A stretch of DNA of 6,849 nt from Nocardioides sp. (lineage in GTDB: Bacteria > Actinomycetota > Actinomycetes > Propionibacteriales > Nocardioidaceae). Both the position numbers and the translations under genes were made by a program. Below the pieces are notes generated by a model that searched no databases, was not told the origin of the DNA, and saw nothing but the letters and a program-made list of their open reading frames with translations. The number at the start of each line of letters is the position of its first letter. Positions within the stretch are counted from its first letter, which is position 1. The stretch spans positions 1 through 6,849 of the forward strand of contig JAHEXO010000124.1 of assembly GCA_023252065.1 (NCBI GenBank), given 5' to 3'. Shown in pieces: positions 1-6,849 of the stretch.

Positions 1-953
1 ACGTCGGTGGGGTGCATCGCGTGGTCGAGTGCGCAGTCACCGGTCAGCAGCTCGCTGAGCCCGGGCGACGTGGCGACGCCGAGCAGCTGCTCCGGACGCA
101 GCCCCGCGCCCCCGGCGGCGAGCAGAACCACCCGTTTGCCCTGTGCGGCCAGAGCCATGGCCGTCCCGCAGGCGACGCTCGTCGTGCCCGCGCCCGCGCG
201 GGGGCTGGTGACCACGATCGTCGTGCCGGTGCCGTGCCCGATCACCGAGGCGAGCCGTGCCGCGACGAACGCGAAGGACTCACGGGCCGGACCCTCGCGC
301 GGCAGCAGACGGCGAGTGCTGTCCCACGGTCGGAGCGTCGCGAGGACCGTGAGGCCGGTGAGGCTCCGGAGCTCCGAGGCGGAGCGGAGCCGGTCGGAGA
401 AGCGGTCCCACAGCCACGCAGCGGCCACTCCCACGGTCAGTCCGCCCACCAGCCCCAGCATCAGGTAGAGCGGGAGACTGCCACGGGAGCCGGCGGTCGG
501 GACAGAGGGGGTGGTCACCAGCGTGGCGGCGTTGGACGAGCCCCGGCGGTTGCGGTAGTCGACGTACGCCATCGCCAGCACGCTGGCGCCTCGGTAGGCG
601 GCCACCGGGGTGTCCGCGGTGTAGGCGATCTTGAGGACCCGGGTGTTCAGGACGGGCGTGACGGTCAGGCTCTGCCTGACCGTCGCCTCGTCGATGCCCA
701 GCTCCGCCGCCGCGCTGCTCACGACCACACCCGATTGGGCGATCGCACCTTCTGTCCCCATGTCGGGCAGGAGGGGGGTCCCGTCGACCTTCGCCGGCGA
801 CACCAGCGCCACGGCGGTCGCGGTGTAGGTCACGGGCTTGGCAGCGACTGCCGCCAGGGCGGCGCCGACGGCCACACAGGTCGCCAGGACCACCAGCCAG
901 AGATGGGTACGCAAGAGGCTTCGCCCCTTGTCCGTCGAGCCGGTTCGCTTCAT
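1..953 (-). CDS. Wzz/BY-kinase-type polysaccharide co-polymerase with degenerate kinase-like domain (partial, 3' end outside window)
   Basis: I read 317 codons from ATG 953 to the left edge without a stop. Residues 1-15 are cytoplasmic and basic; TM1 is about 16-37; 39-158 form a short extracytoplasmic Wzz-type region with [11 protein letters not shown] (43-53) and YVDYRNRRG (130-138); TM2 is about 160-181. A linker with [13 protein letters not shown] (182-194) then leads into a P-loop fold from about 225. This is the layout of CapA-CapB/CpsC-CpsD fusions and proteobacterial Wzc, which control chain length and export. The nucleotide-binding motifs are altered: [10 protein letters not shown] (250-259) has Thr257 where Walker A has lysine; LAAGG (278-282) replaces the Walker A' VDAD pattern; and the EX2RX2R motif reads ESFAFVA (225-231). 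Walker B and any C-terminal tyrosine cluster are outside the window. The start overlaps the polymerase stop (ATGA) and has GGGAG 7 bases upstream. Co-polymerase role is likely; kinase activity is doubtful. Confidence 0.87.
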   Translation of the reverse strand, partial: MKRTGSTDKGRSLLRTHLWLVVLATCVAVGAALAAVAAKPVTYTATAVALVSPAKVDGTPLLPDMGTEGAIAQSGVVVSSAAAELGIDEATVRQSLTVTPVLNTRVLKIAYTADTPVAAYRGASVLAMAYVDYRNRRGSSNAATLVTTPSVPTAGSRGSLPLYLMLGLVGGLTVGVAAAWLWDRFSDRLRSASELRSLTGLTVLATLRPWDSTRRLLPREGPARESFAFVAARLASVIGHGTGTTIVVTSPRAGAGTTSVACGTAMALAAQGKRVVLLAAGGAGLRPEQLLGVATSPGLSELLTGDCALDHAMHPTD

Positions 954-2407
954 CGTCGGTCTCCCGTCCGTCGGAGCTCAGGGTGGGGGTCGTCGACCCG
1001 GGGCACGGCGCGCCCGGCGGCCACGATCGCCAGCAGCGCGAACAGCAGGTCGGCACTGCCGCGGTAGGTGATGTGGGGGTCGAAGATCATCAGGACCGAC
1101 GTCGTGATGACGCCGGCGAAGGCGGCGAGCGCAGCCACGGACCAGTTCGTCGTCAGTGGCCGGCAGGCGTTCCAGGTGGTCGTGGCGCCGACCTGCACGA
1201 ACCAGAGGTACGCCGCGAAGAGCGCCACGCCGCCGCCCCAGAGGAGCCACGTGTAGCCGCTCTCGATCCAGACGAAGCCGGTGCCCTGGTAGGCCACCAC
1301 GACCCGCGCGGCCGGCCGCACGCCGAGCACCGGGTTCCAGCCGGAGAACAGCTGCGGCCAGAAGTAGGTCTCCAGGTTGGTCCACCGGGTGGTCCAGCTG
1401 ATCGGCAGGCCTGACGGGCCCTGGAAGCCGGCCAGCCGGTGCGCGATGACCGGCCAGACCACGAAGGCGGCCGAGCCGAGCGCCACCGGGACGTAGCGCA
1501 GCAGGTCGAGCCGGCCCATCGCCAGGGCGACGCAGAAGGCCGCCACCAGGAACCCGAGGGCGCTGGAGAACTCCGCCGCCGCCAGCACGCCGAGGAGGCA
1601 GACGACCACGATGGCACCGAGCACGGGGCCGCGTCGGCGGTCCTTCCACCACAGCCCGACTGCGAGCGCGAGGTTCAAGATCATCAGGTCGGCCGTGGCC
1701 GCGGGCAGCGCCAGCGTCGAGCCGCCTCGTGGCTGCGCCAACGCGCCGGCATGGCCGAAGGGGACCCAGTAGGTCAGCAGCAGGCTGCGCACGCCCAGGA
1801 GGTCCAGCGCCTGCAGGAACCCGATGATCCCCACCACCGAGGCGGTGATCATCGACGCCCACAGGCACCAGCCGATCTCGCGCTCGGTCCGGACGGTGAG
1901 CCGCACGAGGAGGTAGAGGGCGAGGTACTTCCAGAGGACGATGGCATAGCTGATGTCGTCGGCCCCCACGGTCCGGCCGCGCAGGAGCATGAAGAAGATC
2001 GGGACCGCCGAGTTGGCGACGGCCATCAGCACCAGGGTGGCCTCGAGCCGACTGAGGTGGATCCGTGGCCGCCACCCGTTCGGCAGCCGGACGACGGCAC
2101 GGAGCAGCAGGATCCCTCCCAGCAGGATCACCAGTGCCTCGTTGGGTCGCAGCGCCGGCACCAGCCGTCCGCGGTCGATCCCGGCCACGAGCGGGGTGAT
2201 CGCGATGACCGCGACGGCGGCGAGGGCCGGCGTACGCCAGACGACGACGCCGACGACGAGCAGGACCACCAGGGCGGGGACGGTGGCCGGCGGGGCCACG
2301 ACGGCCAGGACGCCGAGCACCGCGGCGACGCACCCGGTCGCGGCCGCCACCGCCAGCTCGGAGCCGGGGCGGTGCCTGCTTCGGGCAACGGCCATCGCTG
2401 TGGTCAT
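950..2407 (-). CDS. Wzy/O-antigen-ligase-like polysaccharide polymerase (multi-spanning membrane protein)
   Basis: The 485-residue protein has about twelve hydrophobic segments: near 17-38, 41-57, 60-76, 90-106, 121-142, 153-170, 180-200, 231-253, 260-278, 282-298, 304-322, 385-405, 423-442 and 451-465 (some may pair or not fully span). A long polar loop, about 323-384, sits between late helices, as in Wzy/WaaL-type proteins, and carries [11 protein letters not shown] (355-365) and the [12 protein letters not shown] motif (382-393), typical of O-antigen polymerase/ligase-family proteins. Its expected role is to join undecaprenyl-PP-linked repeats outside the membrane. Position between a flippase and a Wzz-type co-polymerase supports polymerase over ligase. 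The ATG chosen overlaps the upstream stop (ATGA) and has GGAGG 10 bases upstream; an in-frame extension reaches 2461 but would overlap the flippase gene by 58 bases. The second ATG (residue 5) is badly spaced. Family-level sequence similarity is low in such proteins, so linkage and repeat specificity are unknown. Confidence 0.88.
   Translation of the reverse strand: MTTAMAVARSRHRPGSELAVAAATGCVAAVLGVLAVVAPPATVPALVVLLVVGVVVWRTPALAAVAVIAITPLVAGIDRGRLVPALRPNEALVILLGGILLLRAVVRLPNGWRPRIHLSRLEATLVLMAVANSAVPIFFMLLRGRTVGADDISYAIVLWKYLALYLLVRLTVRTEREIGWCLWASMITASVVGIIGFLQALDLLGVRSLLLTYWVPFGHAGALAQPRGGSTLALPAATADLMILNLALAVGLWWKDRRRGPVLGAIVVVCLLGVLAAAEFSSALGFLVAAFCVALAMGRLDLLRYVPVALGSAAFVVWPVIAHRLAGFQGPSGLPISWTTRWTNLETYFWPQLFSGWNPVLGVRPAARVVVAYQGTGFVWIESGYTWLLWGGGVALFAAYLWFVQVGATTTWNACRPLTTNWSVAALAAFAGVITTSVLMIFDPHITYRGSADLLFALLAIVAAGRAVPRVDDPHPELRRTGDRR
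961..965 (-). promoter_or_regulatory. Ribosome binding site for the co-polymerase
   Basis: On the minus strand GGGAG lies 7 bases before ATG 953-951, inside the last codons of the polymerase gene. It supports the start of a gene that has no stop in the window. Confidence 0.7.
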
Positions 2408-4101
2408 GGGATCCCGACCTCCACCGGCGCACTGCGGCTCCGGAAGACCGAGCCGAGCCACGAGAGCTCAGGGGCGTGCAGGAGGGCCTGGGCGCCACCG
2501 AAGACCAGCGCCCCGCCGAGGCTCCCGACCACGACGGTGAGCAGGTAGCCGAGGCGGCCGGGCACGAGGTGGGGCACCGTGGCCACGACGGCCAGCACCG
2601 CGGGCAGCATCGCGACGGTCCCGACGAGGACGCGACCCAGGGCACGCAGGCAAGACCGCGCGACCTCCTGAGCGCCGGCGGTCATGGTCACGAACAGATG
2701 ACCCGCGCCCACCAGGCAGCCCACGGCGTACGCCGCGCCCACCGCCCGGACCAGGGTGTCACCGGAGACCAGGGGTACGGCGAGCCCGATCAGGGCGAGG
2801 CAGACCACGGTCTGCACGGTCATCGACCGGAGTGGCCGGCGGGCGTCGTTGCGGGAGTAGGAGGCCTGGGTCGAGATGAAGAAGACCGCTGCGCCGGCCA
2901 GCCCGATCGAGAGCAGGGCCAGGGCTCCGGCGATCAGGTCGTACCCGTCCCCGGTCGCCATCGCGCCGACGCCGACGAGCCGGGCGATGGGCTGCGCCAG
3001 GACGACGTAGCCCACCGACGCCGGCACGATCAGGAACAGGGCGAGCATCACGGCTCGGGCGTAGGCGTCCCAGAAGGTCGCGAGGTCACCGCGGTGGTGC
3101 AGCCGTGCGAGGCGGGGCAGCGCGGCCAGCCCGACCGGGGTCGCGATCAGGGCGAGCGGCAGGAAGTAGAAGTTCAGGGCGATCTGCAGGGCAACGACCC
3201 CACCCGGCACCCGCGCCATGACGACGAGCATGGCCACCGTCTGGGTGGCGAGCAGGCCGGCCTGGGCCATCGACCGCATGGCCCGCGAGACGATGGCGCG
3301 CACCTCGGGGACGGCCCAGCCGCGCCCCGGCACCAGGTTGACGCCGCAGCGATGCGCGCCCCACCACTGCAGCCCTGCATGCAGGCCGACAGCGGCGGTC
3401 GCGCCGACGCCGAGCAGCAGGAGCTCGCCGCGCGGGACGGTGGCGCTCTCGTGGCCGACGCCGTACGTCGCGGCGCAGACGAGGAAGACCATGATCAGGC
3501 CGATGTTCTCCAGCGCCGGCGCGAATGCAGGGAGCGCGAACCGCCGGTGCGCGTACATCACGGCAGCGCCCGTGCCGGCGACGGCGTAGAGCATCACCTG
3601 GGGCGCGGTCAGTGCCGCCAGGACCGTGACCAGCCCGACCTGCTCGTCCGCGGTCGCCGCGGGGGTGCCGGCGGAGGTGATCTGCAGGAGCCAGGGGAGG
3701 CCGAGCACCATCAGCGGCAGCGTCATGGCACTGCCGATCAGGGCCACGCCGAGGAAGCCCCGTGCGATGCCGGGTACCTCGGCCGGGTCGCCGGCCACCA
3801 GGTGCCGCACGAGCGTCGGCACGAGCAGGGTGGCCACCATCGAGCCGGCGAGGAAGCCGTAGTAGATGAGGTTCGGGAGAGAGTTGGTGATCTGGAAGGC
3901 GTTGCCGAACGTGGTGGGGCCGAGGACCGCGCTGATCACGACCACCCGGGCGACGCCGGTCAGTCGGGCGAGCGCCGTCCCGCCGGACACCAGCATCGAG
4001 TCGCGGCTGGTCGTGTCGTCGGGATCCACCCGGTCTCGCGCTGGGCTCCGGGGGCCACCCTGCGACGAGGGGTCGCCGGCGGGGGAGCGAACCCGCCACA
4101 T
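2404..4101 (-). CDS. MurJ/MviN-like MOP-superfamily flippase (probable lipid-linked polysaccharide repeat flippase)
   Basis: This 565-residue integral membrane protein has about 13-14 hydrophobic helices after a hydrophilic N-terminal tail (1-35). MurJ-like landmarks are ARLTGVAR (45-52, with Arg46 and Arg52), [14 protein letters not shown] (74-87), VPTLVRHL (94-101), [10 protein letters not shown] (322-331) and YSRNDARRP (415-423). It would move an undecaprenyl-pyrophosphate-linked repeat to the outer face of the membrane. Set ungapped against E. coli MurJ as I remember it, Asp25, Asp39 and Arg52 correspond to Val53, Asn67 and Tyr80, and the arginine of the TM8 DRLxxxP motif to Asn310. That argues for a dedicated polysaccharide (Wzx-role) flippase rather than the cell's lipid II flippase. 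The ATG shares one base with the upstream stop (TGATG); its own Shine-Dalgarno is weak, so coupling probably drives initiation. Internal starts at GTG (Val25) or ATG (Met36) are possible. Confidence 0.88.
   Translation of the reverse strand: MWRVRSPAGDPSSQGGPRSPARDRVDPDDTTSRDSMLVSGGTALARLTGVARVVVISAVLGPTTFGNAFQITNSLPNLIYYGFLAGSMVATLLVPTLVRHLVAGDPAEVPGIARGFLGVALIGSAMTLPLMVLGLPWLLQITSAGTPAATADEQVGLVTVLAALTAPQVMLYAVAGTGAAVMYAHRRFALPAFAPALENIGLIMVFLVCAATYGVGHESATVPRGELLLLGVGATAAVGLHAGLQWWGAHRCGVNLVPGRGWAVPEVRAIVSRAMRSMAQAGLLATQTVAMLVVMARVPGGVVALQIALNFYFLPLALIATPVGLAALPRLARLHHRGDLATFWDAYARAVMLALFLIVPASVGYVVLAQPIARLVGVGAMATGDGYDLIAGALALLSIGLAGAAVFFISTQASYSRNDARRPLRSMTVQTVVCLALIGLAVPLVSGDTLVRAVGAAYAVGCLVGAGHLFVTMTAGAQEVARSCLRALGRVLVGTVAMLPAVLAVVATVPHLVPGRLGYLLTVVVGSLGGALVFGGAQALLHAPELSWLGSVFRSRSAPVEVGIP
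2418..2422 (-). promoter_or_regulatory. Ribosome binding site for the polymerase
   Basis: On the minus strand GGAGG lies 10 bases before ATG 2407-2405, inside the last codons of the flippase gene. It supports this start over the in-frame upstream start at 2461 and over the second ATG four codons later. Confidence 0.7.
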
Positions 4102-4844
4102 CAGCGGGCACCGCGGCCGAGGACTGCGGGCACAGTCCGCAGCAGGATCCGCAGGTCGACCAGGAAGCTGCGCTGCTCGACGTAGGCCACGTCCAGCTCG
4201 AGCCCCTGCAGCATCGTCAGGCGGTTGCGGCCACTCACCTGCCAGAGGCCGGTGAGCCCCGGGGCCACCAGGTAGCGCGGCGCGGCCCACGCCGGGAACA
4301 GCTCGGCCTCGAACGGCAGAGCCGGACGGGGGCCGACGAGAGTCATCTCGCCCTTGAGCACGTTGAGGAGCTGGGGCAGCTCGTCGATGCTGAGGCGGCG
4401 CAGGACCGCCCCGATGCGGGTGACCCGCGGGTCGTCCTCGAGCTTGTAGAGGCCGTCGTGCGCCTCCGCCTCGCCCGCCAGCAGGCTGCGGACGTAGTCG
4501 CGATGCGCCTGGTCGCTGGTGCCGGTCTGCATCGTCCGGAACTTCAGCATGCAGAAGGGCTCGCCCGCTCGACCCACCCGGGTCTGGCGGAACAGCACCG
4601 GTCCGGGGCTGGTCGACCTGACCAGGACGGCAGCCACGAGCAGGATCGGGGAGGTCAGCACCAGGAGGACGACCGCCAGCGCGACGTCGAGGAGGCGCTT
4701 GCCGAGCTCGTAGGCCCGCGTCGGGGTGCGTCGAGCCGGGGCAGCGGCTGGTGTCGCGTCCGGCACCAGCCGCTGGTCCTCTGCCGGGGCTGTCGGGGGC
4801 GAGCGCCGTGCACCCAGCGCATGCCCGTGCTGCCAGGAGCTCAC
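4101..4844 (-). CDS. Small polyprenyl-phosphate sugar-1-phosphate transferase (initiating glycosyltransferase)
   Basis: At 247 residues this has only the catalytic Bac_transf domain (about 44-240) and lacks the N-terminal four-helix CoA-binding-like domain of WbaP/CpsE-type enzymes, so it is of the small, monotopic PglC-like kind. Family landmarks in order: [12 protein letters not shown] (46-57); a membrane re-entrant hydrophobic helix broken at SP (65-66); [11 protein letters not shown] (81-91); MLKFRTM (99-105); DDPRVTRIG (137-145); the catalytic Asp154-Glu155 in [18 protein letters not shown] (165-174); and [12 protein letters not shown] (195-206). Residues 1-42 are a polar, proline/alanine-rich tail of no recognised function. 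It should transfer a sugar-1-phosphate from a UDP-sugar to undecaprenyl phosphate at the inner face of the membrane, the first committed step of repeat-unit assembly. The GTG start overlaps the upstream stop (GTGA) and has AGGTGG 7 bases upstream. The sugar specificity cannot be read from the sequence. Confidence 0.94.
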   Translation of the reverse strand: MSSWQHGHALGARRSPPTAPAEDQRLVPDATPAAAPARRTPTRAYELGKRLLDVALAVVLLVLTSPILLVAAVLVRSTSPGPVLFRQTRVGRAGEPFCMLKFRTMQTGTSDQAHRDYVRSLLAGEAEAHDGLYKLEDDPRVTRIGAVLRRLSIDELPQLLNVLKGEMTLVGPRPALPFEAELFPAWAAPRYLVAPGLTGLWQVSGRNRLTMLQGLELDVAYVEQRSFLVDLRILLRTVPAVLGRGAR

Positions 4845-5527
4845 GCGTCGGCCACCTGCCTCGCGCGGGCGCCGTAGCGCGCGGCGGAGCCCTGGTCGGG
4901 CACGACCCTCTCGCCGATGTCGAGCAGGTCGGCGACCCGTCCCCGCACACGGGCCGGGTTGCCGAACGCGACCGTCCCGGGCGGCAGGTCGTGGGTCACC
5001 ACCGAGCCGGCGCCGACCAGGCACCCGTCCCCGATGCGCACGAACGGCAGCAGGGTGACGTTCACGCCGATCTGTGCCCCCGCGCCGATCAGCGGCCCCG
5101 ACATCAGCCGCGCCGACTCCTCCTGGCCCGGGTAGAGGTCGTTGGCCACGGTGACGCCGGGGGCGAGGAAGGCGTCGTCCTGGATCTCGGTGTACTGCGC
5201 GACGTAGCAGTTGGTGTGGATCTTGACGCGGTCGCCGATGCGGCAGCCGTAGTCGACCACGCTGTTGCTCCAGATCGAGACGTCGTCCCCGATCTCGCAC
5301 TCCTCCCGCACCACCACGTGATGGCCGGTCTGGAACCTCGCCCCGATACGGCTCCCCGCATAGAGCACGGTGCCGCTGCGCAGCCGGGCCTCGCTGCCCA
5401 GGAGGAAGTCGGCCACCGCGTCCCGGGAGCCGGCGTAGCCGATGCTGACGTCGCGGTCCGCCTCGAGACCCGGGCCGATGCTCCCCGCCTCAGCGAGCCT
5501 CCCCGATCGCAGGCCCTCGGCGGTCAC
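4841..5527 (-). CDS. Left-handed beta-helix (hexapeptide repeat) sugar N-acyltransferase, WbpD/WlbB-like
   Basis: This 228-residue protein consists largely of imperfect hexapeptide turns from about residue 52 to 190 (for example SGTVLYAGSRIG, CEIGDDVSIWSN, CRIGDRVKIHTN, FLAPGVTVANDLYP, RIGDGCLVGAGSVVTHD), ending in the family signature GTVAFGNPARV (184-194). The VANDLYP segment (127-133) resembles the TNDxxPR loop of WbpD-type sugar acetyltransferases. Such enzymes are usually trimers that transfer acetyl from acetyl-CoA to the amino group made by the preceding aminotransferase, here probably the 3-amino group of a UDP-sugar. YAGSR occurs at both 31-35 and 56-60, the second inside the helix. 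The GTG start is supported by a GGGAGG Shine-Dalgarno 8 bases upstream and by the GTGA overlap with the aminotransferase; the frame stays open far upstream, but that stretch belongs to the aminotransferase in another frame. Family is certain; the acyl group and substrate are inferred. Confidence 0.9.
   Translation of the reverse strand: MTAEGLRSGRLAEAGSIGPGLEADRDVSIGYAGSRDAVADFLLGSEARLRSGTVLYAGSRIGARFQTGHHVVVREECEIGDDVSIWSNSVVDYGCRIGDRVKIHTNCYVAQYTEIQDDAFLAPGVTVANDLYPGQEESARLMSGPLIGAGAQIGVNVTLLPFVRIGDGCLVGAGSVVTHDLPPGTVAFGNPARVRGRVADLLDIGERVVPDQGSAARYGARARQVADA
4852..4857 (-). promoter_or_regulatory. Ribosome binding site for the sugar-phosphate transferase
   Basis: On the minus strand AGGTGG lies 7 bases before GTG 4844-4842, within the last codons of the acyltransferase gene. 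Together with the GTGA overlap it fixes the start in a frame that is open well upstream. Confidence 0.65.
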
Positions 5528-6654
5528 CGGAGTCGCCTCCCGGCCACCCGGTTGACCGTCTCCGCCACCTGCCGGACGTCGTCCGCGGGCAGGTGGGGAT
5601 ACATCGGCAACGACAGCACCTCGTCGGCGGCGCGCTCGGCGACCGGCAGGGGGCCGTCGGCGTAGCGGCGGTAGGGCTGCATGAGGTGGCACGGCACCGG
5701 GTAGTGGATCCCGGTCGAGACACCGTGCTCCTCGAGCTGGCCGCGCACGCGCTCGCGCTCGGCGACCCGGACGACCGCCAGGTGGTGCACGCCGCGTCCG
5801 CCGGCCAGCCCCTCCACCCACGTCGCCCGATCGCGGTCGAGCAGCTCCTGGTAGAGCAGCGCGAGGTCCTGGCGGGTCCGGTTCCAGCCCTCGAGGTGGC
5901 GCAGCTTGGCGCTCAGCACGACGGCCTGGACGGCGTCCAGCCTGCTGTTGGTGCCGACGACGACGTGGCTGTGGTGGGTGCCCACCGCCCGGCCGTGGTC
6001 TCTCAGCGAGCGGAGGCGGTCGGCCAGCATCGGGTCGGAGGTGACCACGGCGCCCGCGTCGCCGAAGGCACCGAGGTTCTTGCCGGGATAGAAGCTGAAG
6101 CAGCCCGCCACCCCGTGGGCGCCGGCCCGCCGGGTGCCGAACGTCGCACCCTGCGCCTGCGCGGCGTCCTCGATGACGAGCAGCCCGTTCGCAGCGGCGT
6201 ACTCCGTGATCGCGTCCATGTCGGGCATCTGCCCGTAGAGGTGCACCGCGATCACCGCCTTCGTCGACGGCAGCGTGACCGCGGCGATCGAGTCGACCGT
6301 GAGGAGGAGGGTGTCCGGGTCGACGTCCGCGAAGCGAGGAGTCGCGCCGGCAAGGACGACGGCCTCGACGGTGGCGACGAACGTGTTGGCGGGCACGACG
6401 ACGGAGTCTCCGGGGCCGATCCCGAGGGCACGCAGCGTCAGGTGCAGGGCATCGGTGCCGTTGGCCATCCCGACGGCGTGCGACGTCCCGCAGAAGGCGG
6501 ACAGCTCGTGCTCGAACGTGTCGACGACCTCGCCGCCGATGAAGGCACCCGAGTCGAGCAAGGCGCCCCAGCCGGTCAGCACGTCGTCGGCGACCGTGTC
6601 GGTCATGCCGCGCAGGTCCAGGAACGGCACCCGCGTGCGGACGACGGCGGTCAC
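5524..6654 (-). CDS. DegT/DnrJ/EryC1/StrS-family PLP-dependent sugar aminotransferase
   Basis: The 376-residue length is usual for the family, which transfers an amino group from glutamate to a keto-sugar nucleotide using pyridoxal phosphate. The protein begins with the family's PFLDL motif (residues 10-14). It then shows FIGGEVVDTFE (38-48), the cofactor phosphate-binding NGTDAL (65-70), VHLYGQMPDM (137-146), the cofactor-contacting aspartate in IEDAAQ (Asp163), and the Schiff-base lysine in FYPGKNLGAFGD (Lys192). The substrate/dimer motif GTNSRLDAVQA spans about 234-244. All key residues are present, so it should be active in the cytosol. The GTG start overlaps the upstream stop (GTGA) and places PFLDL correctly; the ATG at residue 17 would cut that motif off. 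Between a Gfo/Idh dehydrogenase and a hexapeptide acyltransferase it best fits the WbpE/WlbC role, aminating C3 of a UDP-3-keto-sugar. FdtB/QdtB-type dTDP-sugar 3-aminotransferases are an alternative, but no FdtA/QdtA-type isomerase is seen here. Confidence 0.93.
   Translation of the reverse strand: MTAVVRTRVPFLDLRGMTDTVADDVLTGWGALLDSGAFIGGEVVDTFEHELSAFCGTSHAVGMANGTDALHLTLRALGIGPGDSVVVPANTFVATVEAVVLAGATPRFADVDPDTLLLTVDSIAAVTLPSTKAVIAVHLYGQMPDMDAITEYAAANGLLVIEDAAQAQGATFGTRRAGAHGVAGCFSFYPGKNLGAFGDAGAVVTSDPMLADRLRSLRDHGRAVGTHHSHVVVGTNSRLDAVQAVVLSAKLRHLEGWNRTRQDLALLYQELLDRDRATWVEGLAGGRGVHHLAVVRVAERERVRGQLEEHGVSTGIHYPVPCHLMQPYRRYADGPLPVAERAADEVLSLPMYPHLPADDVRQVAETVNRVAGRRLR
5536..5541 (-). promoter_or_regulatory. 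Ribosome binding site for the N-acyltransferase
   Basis: On the minus strand GGGAGG lies 8 bases before GTG 5527-5525. It sits inside the end of the aminotransferase gene. It decides the acyltransferase start, whose reading frame is open for a long way upstream. Confidence 0.75.
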
Positions 6655-6849
6655 ACCGACCCCCGCCGCACGAGCGTGTCACTCCCGTGCCCGGCTCCGA
6701 GCCCGTGCTGCAGGTTGCGCCTGACCTCCTCGATGAAGACCTCGCGGTGCTCCTTCATCGACAGCTGGGCGGCCTCGAGGACCTCGACCACCGCGAGGCC
6801 GTTCGCCCCGTCGGTGAGCGGCCGCATGCCGGTGAGCACGCAGTCGACG
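6651..6849 (-). CDS. Gfo/Idh/MocA-family sugar dehydrogenase, C-terminal fragment (partial, 5' end outside window)
   Basis: Only the last 65 codons are present; the gene enters from the right edge and ends at TGA 6653-6651. The visible tail contains GMRPLTDG followed by GLAVVEVLEAAQLS, the C-terminal pattern common in NAD(P)-dependent Gfo/Idh/MocA oxidoreductases, where this last stretch packs against the substrate domain. The Rossmann domain and catalytic residues lie outside the window, so substrate cannot be read directly. Its stop codon overlaps the start of a DegT aminotransferase (GTGA), and an N-acyltransferase follows. In known pathways this trio (WbpB/WlbA, WbpE/WlbC-type, WbpD/WlbB) oxidises C3 of a UDP-N-acetylglucosamine-derived sugar before amination and acetylation. 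I infer a cytoplasmic UDP-GlcNAcA 3-dehydrogenase-like enzyme. Family assignment is fairly firm; the exact substrate is inference from neighbours. A GTG at 6839-6837 is an internal valine codon, not the start. Confidence 0.8.
   Translation of the reverse strand, partial: VDCVLTGMRPLTDGANGLAVVEVLEAAQLSMKEHREVFIEEVRRNLQHGLGAGHGSDTLVRRGSV

Noticed and set aside
12..1067. Long open frame on the plus strand
   Set aside because: It lies opposite the co-polymerase gene, whose minus-strand frame has clear membrane segments and a P-loop domain. The plus-strand product is rich in Arg, Gly, Ala and His with no domain; GC-rich DNA leaves such antisense frames open.
1439..2548. Plus-strand open frame of about 370 codons
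   Set aside because: It is a highly charged, low-complexity translation opposite the polymerase and the end of the flippase. No motif or fitting start context supports it.
2404..4101. Calling the flippase the housekeeping murJ
   Set aside because: The operon context and the loss of several charged positions make a polysaccharide flippase more likely, so no gene symbol was given.
2476..4185. Plus-strand open frame of about 570 codons
   Set aside because: It is antisense to the flippase and consists mainly of Gly, His, Asp, Arg and Gln. The opposite strand carries a recognisable membrane protein over the same interval.
4999..5438. YAGSR appearing twice in the acyltransferase (residues 31-35 and 56-60) as a possible DNA repeat
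   Set aside because: The codons differ between the two copies, and hexapeptide proteins often show such short echoes. There is no sign of a nucleotide-level duplication.
4845..6682. In-frame N-terminal extension of the acyltransferase and transferase frames
   Set aside because: These frames stay open upstream only because of base composition. The translated extensions are Arg/Pro-rich, and the GTGA overlaps plus ribosome binding sites mark the real starts at 5527 and 4844.
1..6849. Promoters, terminators, tRNAs, mobile elements, CRISPR or attachment sites
   Set aside because: There is no non-coding gap in the window, and I saw no convincing inverted repeat, T-run hairpin, transposase fragment or repeat array.

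Overview
The window is GC-rich DNA with the codon use of a high-GC Actinomycetota chromosome: third positions are almost all G or C, and GTG starts are common. A Nocardioides-like or related soil actinobacterium is my guess, not something the sequence proves. Every real gene lies on the minus strand, so the biological order runs from the right edge to the left. The left and right edges cut through genes, and there is no intergenic space in between.

Reading from right to left, the genes are: the 3' end of a Gfo/Idh/MocA-type sugar dehydrogenase (6651-6849, partial); a DegT/DnrJ/EryC1/StrS PLP-dependent sugar aminotransferase (5524-6654); a left-handed beta-helix N-acyltransferase (4841-5527); a small polyprenyl-phosphate sugar-1-phosphate transferase (4101-4844); a MurJ/MviN-like flippase of the MOP superfamily (2404-4101); a multi-spanning Wzy/O-antigen-ligase-like polymerase (950-2407); and the N-terminal part of a Wzz/tyrosine-autokinase-type polysaccharide co-polymerase (1-953, partial).

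Together these form the core of a Wzx/Wzy-dependent exopolysaccharide or capsule operon. The first three enzymes match the dehydrogenase, aminotransferase and acetyltransferase steps that make 2,3-diacetamido (3-N-acylated) sugar nucleotides such as UDP-GlcNAc(3NAc)A. The transferase would load a sugar phosphate onto undecaprenyl phosphate. The flippase would move the lipid-linked repeat across the membrane, the polymerase would join repeats, and the co-polymerase would set chain length or export. Glycosyltransferases and the UDP-sugar 6-dehydrogenase expected of such a locus are not in the window.

All six gene junctions overlap by 1 or 4 bases (GTGA, GTGA, GTGA, TGATG, ATGA, ATGA), which points to one translationally coupled polycistronic mRNA. 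No promoter, terminator, RNA gene, mobile element, CRISPR array or obvious repeat is visible. The two most notable points are that the co-polymerase's kinase-like domain has lost its Walker A lysine, Walker A' aspartates and EX2RX2R arginines, and that the MurJ-like protein lacks several charged residues that lipid II flippases need.
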